Origin: Pelagadaptatus aseana | GTDB taxonomy: Bacteria > Pseudomonadota > Gammaproteobacteria > Pseudomonadales > Cellvibrionaceae | DNA: 64,000 nt | Assembly (NCBI GenBank): GCA_040365065.1 | Contig: BAABNI010000006.1 | Location: forward strand, 140,215 to 204,214 | Direction: 5' to 3' | Shown here: piece after piece, positions 61,184 through 64,000 of the stretch | Layout: every line of letters starts with the position of its first letter | Position numbering within the stretch: the first letter of the stretch is position 1 | Program-made: the position numbers and the translations under genes | Notes under the pieces: model-generated | The model's database searches: none | What the model was told of the DNA's origin: nothing | Seen by the model: only the letters and a program-made list of their open reading frames with translations

Positions 61184-61212
61184 TTAACTCGCAAGCCCAG
61201 TTCTGCTAGAAT
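61184..61212 (+). promoter_or_regulatory. Candidate sigma70 promoter of acnB
   Basis: TTAACT (61184-61189), a 17-bp spacer and TAGAAT (61207-61212). The -10 matches five of six and the -35 four of six. It lies 125 bp before the acnB start and would give a leader of about 118 nt. Confidence 0.5.
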
Positions 61213-61249
61213 TCAGGCCCGCTAAATAGCAGCCCAAGGCTGTTTGGCC

Positions 61250-61301
61250 ATCGGTGTGGGCCACCGATAGTCTTGACTGTCAGAGATCCTGACAGATCAA
61301 G
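61250..61301 (+). promoter_or_regulatory. Structured 5' leader of acnB
   Basis: Two stem-loops lie in the predicted leader. The first pairs ATCGGTG (61250-61256) with CACCGAT (61262-61268). The second pairs CTTGA with TCAAG and CTGTCAG with CTGACAG (61272-61301), 12 pairs with one bulge. The second ends 35 nt before the ATG, just ahead of GAGAGG. This 335-bp gap (61002-61336) is otherwise empty, apart from the promoter. Confidence 0.5.
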
Positions 61302-61336
61302 TATCCAATAACAGAGGACAGAACTGAGAGGTTTGA

Positions 61337-64000
61337 ATGAGCTTATATTCAGAATATATGGATGAAATCGCAACCCGTAAGAAAGAACTGGGTTTGAATC
61401 CAAAGCCGATTGACAGCGCCGAGCTGCTGTCAGAGATTATTGACCAGATCAAAGACACTGGTAATGCCAACCGCGAAGACTCTCTGAAGTTCTTTATCTA
61501 CAACACTCTGCCAGGTACCACTCCTGCTGCCGGCGTAAAAGCCAAATTCCTGAAAGACATCGTACTGGGTAACGAAACCGTTGCCGAAATCTCCGCCGAG
61601 TTCGCTCTGGAGCAGCTGTCCCACATGAAAGGCGGCCCATCTGTAGAAGCTCTGCTGGACATCGCTCTGTCTGACGACGCTCAAGCTGCTGCTGCCGGTG
61701 AAGTTCTGAAGTCTCAGGTATTCCTGTACGACGCCGACACCGCCCGTCTGGCTGACGCCTTCAAAGCTGGCAACGCCATTGCTAAAGACATTCTGGAAAG
61801 CTACGCAAAAGCGGAGTTCTTCACCAAGCTGGACGATATTCCAGAAAAAATTAAGGTCATTACCTACATCGCTGCTGAAGGTGATATCTCTACTGACTTG
61901 TTGTCTCCGGGTAACCAGTCTCACTCCCGTGCTGACCGTGAACTGCATGGCCAGTGCATGATCAGCCCTGAAGCTCAGCAAGAAATTAAGAAGATGGGTG
62001 AAGACAACCCAGACGCTAAAGTCATGCTGATCGCCGAGAAAGGCACCATGGGCGTTGGCTCGTCCCGTATGTCCGGTGTGAACAACGTTGCACTGTGGGC
62101 TGGTGAAAAGACTTCTCCATACATTCCTTTCATCAACAACCGCCCTGTGGTTGCAGGTACCAACGGTATCGCCCCTATCTTCCTGACCACTGTTGGCGTA
62201 ACCGGCGGTATCGGTCTGGACCTGAAAAACTGGGTTAAGAAAACCGACGCCAACGGCGAAGTTGTTCGCGATGAAAACGGCGATCCAGTACTGGAAGAAG
62301 CTTACTCTGTAGCTACCGGTACCGTTCTGACCATCGATACCAAAGCCAAGAAACTGCTCGACAGCGAAGGCAATGTACTGTCCGACGTAGCAGACGCTTT
62401 CACCCCACAAAAAGTGGAATTCATGAAGGCTGGCGGTTCTTACGCCGTAACTTTCGGTAAGAAGATTCAAACATTCGCTGCTGAAACTCTGGGCGTTGAA
62501 GCACCGGTTGTTTACGCTGCTTCCAAAGAAATCTCCAACGAAGGCCAGGGTCTGACCGCCGTTGAGAAAATCTTCAACCGCAATGCGGTGGGCGTCAAAT
62601 CCAAAACCCCTCTGCACACCGGTTCTGACGTTCGCGTTAAAGTGAACATCGTCGGTTCTCAGGACACCACTGGCCCTATGACCTGTCAGGAACTGGAAGC
62701 CATGGCGGCTTCTACCATTTCTCCTGATGTTGACGGTGCTTTCCAGTCCGGTTGTCACACCGCTTCTGTATGGGACAACAAAGCCAAGGCCAACACGCCT
62801 AAGCTGATGGCGTTTATGAACGCATTCGGTGTAATCACTGCACGTGACCCGAAAGGCGTTTACCACTCCATGACCGACGTAATCCACAAGGTACTGAACG
62901 ACATTACTGTTGACGATCGCGCGATCATCATCGGTGGTGACTCTCACACCCGTATGTCCAAAGGTGTCGCTTTCGGTGCTGACTCCGGTACGGTTGCTAT
63001 CGCACTGGCCACTGGTGAAGCGGCCATGCCAATCCCTGAGTCTGTGAAGGTAACCTTCAAAGGCAACATGAAGCCACACATGGACTTCCGTGACATCGTT
63101 CACGCCACTCAAGCGCAAATGCTGAAGAAGTTTTCTGGCGAAAACGTCTTCCAGGGTCGTGTCATCGAAGTACAAATCGGTACTCTGCTGGCTGACCAGG
63201 CCTTCACCTTCACCGACTGGACTGCAGAAATGAAAGCCAAGGCTTCCATCTGTATTTCTACCGATGAAACCCTGATCGCGTCTCTGGAACTGGCCAAGTC
63301 CCGTATCCAGATCATGATCGACAAGGGTATGGATAACGCTGCCAACATGCTGCAAGGTCTGATCGAACTGGCGGATAAGCGTATCGCTGGTATTAAATCT
63401 GGCGAAGAGCCTGCTCTGGCGCCAGACGACAACGCCAAGTACTACGCCGAGCTGGTTGTGGATCTGGACGCTATCGAAGAACCAATGATCGCTGACCCGG
63501 ACGTCAACAACGAAGACATCTCCAAGCGTTACACCCACGATGTGATCCGTCCGACTTCTTACTACGATGGCCGTAAAGTAGATCTGGGCTTTGTTGGCTC
63601 CTGTATGGTTCACAAAGGCGATATGCAAATCATCGCTGCCATGCTGCGCAATCTGGAGAAGAAAGGTCCTATCACCTTTAACGCGCCTCTGGTTGTTGCA
63701 CCACCAACTTACAACATCGTTGACGAGCTGAAAGCTGAAGGCGATTGGGACATTCTGGCGAAATACGCCGGCTTCACTTTTGATGATGACAATCCAAAAG
63801 AAGCTGCACGTACCCAGTACGAAAACATCCTGTACCTGGAACGCCCTGGCTGTAACCTGTGCATGGGTAACCAGGAGAAAGCGGCTCCTGGTGACACCGT
63901 ACTGGCTACTTCAACCCGTCTGTTCCAAGGCCGTGTTGTAGAAGACAGCGCTGAGAAGAAAGGTGAGTCCCTGCTGGGCTCTACCCCAATGGTTGTTCTG
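61337..64000 (+). CDS. acnB: Aconitate hydratase B, 3' end beyond window
   Basis: The first 888 codons of aconitase B, a citrate-cycle enzyme interconverting citrate and isocitrate and also hydrating 2-methyl-cis-aconitate. It begins MSLYSEYMDEIATRKKELG with GAGAGG five bases upstream. The N-terminal HEAT-like and swivel domains are followed by the catalytic core; the 4Fe-4S cysteines are in GSCMVHKGDMQ and GCNLCMGNQEK. The final visible part (STRLFQGRVVEDSAEKKGES) shows the gene runs off the edge and is longer than the 865-residue E. coli enzyme. It has a structured leader and a candidate promoter. Confidence 0.98.
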   Translation, partial: MSLYSEYMDEIATRKKELGLNPKPIDSAELLSEIIDQIKDTGNANREDSLKFFIYNTLPGTTPAAGVKAKFLKDIVLGNETVAEISAEFALEQLSHMKGGPSVEALLDIALSDDAQAAAAGEVLKSQVFLYDADTARLADAFKAGNAIAKDILESYAKAEFFTKLDDIPEKIKVITYIAAEGDISTDLLSPGNQSHSRADRELHGQCMISPEAQQEIKKMGEDNPDAKVMLIAEKGTMGVGSSRMSGVNNVALWAGEKTSPYIPFINNRPVVAGTNGIAPIFLTTVGVTGGIGLDLKNWVKKTDANGEVVRDENGDPVLEEAYSVATGTVLTIDTKAKKLLDSEGNVLSDVADAFTPQKVEFMKAGGSYAVTFGKKIQTFAAETLGVEAPVVYAASKEISNEGQGLTAVEKIFNRNAVGVKSKTPLHTGSDVRVKVNIVGSQDTTGPMTCQELEAMAASTISPDVDGAFQSGCHTASVWDNKAKANTPKLMAFMNAFGVITARDPKGVYHSMTDVIHKVLNDITVDDRAIIIGGDSHTRMSKGVAFGADSGTVAIALATGEAAMPIPESVKVTFKGNMKPHMDFRDIVHATQAQMLKKFSGENVFQGRVIEVQIGTLLADQAFTFTDWTAEMKAKASICISTDETLIASLELAKSRIQIMIDKGMDNAANMLQGLIELADKRIAGIKSGEEPALAPDDNAKYYAELVVDLDAIEEPMIADPDVNNEDISKRYTHDVIRPTSYYDGRKVDLGFVGSCMVHKGDMQIIAAMLRNLEKKGPITFNAPLVVAPPTYNIVDELKAEGDWDILAKYAGFTFDDDNPKEAARTQYENILYLERPGCNLCMGNQEKAAPGDTVLATSTRLFQGRVVEDSAEKKGESLLGSTPMVVL

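Noticed and set aside
61430..63628. 732-codon minus-strand frame opposite acnB
   Set aside because: It is the antisense shadow of a strongly codon-biased, well-conserved enzyme gene and matches no family.

Overview
The window is chromosomal DNA of a gammaproteobacterium, probably a marine Cellvibrionales-like lineage (inference). The housekeeping genes nfuA, metH, hemB, cysS, glnS, ppiB, lpxH, trmO, miaE and acnB are all of gammaproteobacterial type. A giant RTX surface protein and a duplicated extracellular-solute-binding-like protein fit a marine lifestyle. No insertion sequence, prophage, CRISPR array, tRNA or rRNA gene was seen.

Positions 1-43028 (all minus strand) hold an accessory cassette dominated by one uninterrupted 34-kb gene (7353-41363) for an 11,336-residue protein. 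From its N-terminus the protein has a basic leader with a LEPR-XLL-type motif, a DUF4347 domain, RTX calcium-binding blocks, VCBS-like repeats, a duplicated Leu/Asp/Phe-rich central module, at least three further tandem module families, a non-repetitive tryptophan-rich segment, a C-terminal array of about 58-residue glycine/aspartate repeats and a charged tail. Upstream lies a TolC-type outer-membrane channel gene. Downstream come a small DUF3467 protein, a Rho-independent-type terminator, and then four tightly packed genes: a GAF-domain membrane fusion protein, a PqqD-like/M50-peptidase/membrane-fusion hybrid, a SecA-like ATPase lacking the canonical C-terminal third, and a periplasmic HlyD-type adaptor. 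No ABC transporter ATPase is visible. The layout suggests a dedicated exporter for the giant protein, powered by a SecA paralogue rather than an HlyB-type ABC protein. This is the most likely undescribed system in the window.

Positions 43114-48587 carry an NTF2-like anchored protein and nfuA (minus), then the divergent metH (plus) behind a perfect 24-bp palindrome, and a DUF2970 gene whose first codons overlap a terminator-like hairpin. Positions 48605-56251 are a minus-strand run: a soluble chemoreceptor with a CZB zinc domain, an exported methyltransferase-like protein, a bacterial voltage-gated channel with an acidic, possibly calcium-type filter, a DUF3012 lipoprotein, hemB, a carboxymuconolactone-decarboxylase-like protein, cysS and glnS. 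Positions 56422-59947 (plus) hold ppiB, then lpxH-trmO-solute-binding-like gene packed end to end. miaE (minus), a 73-residue orphan and the 5' 2.66 kb of acnB (plus, cut by the window edge) close the window. A dispersed palindromic repeat beginning GTCATCCCGA occurs after metH and between ppiB and lpxH.
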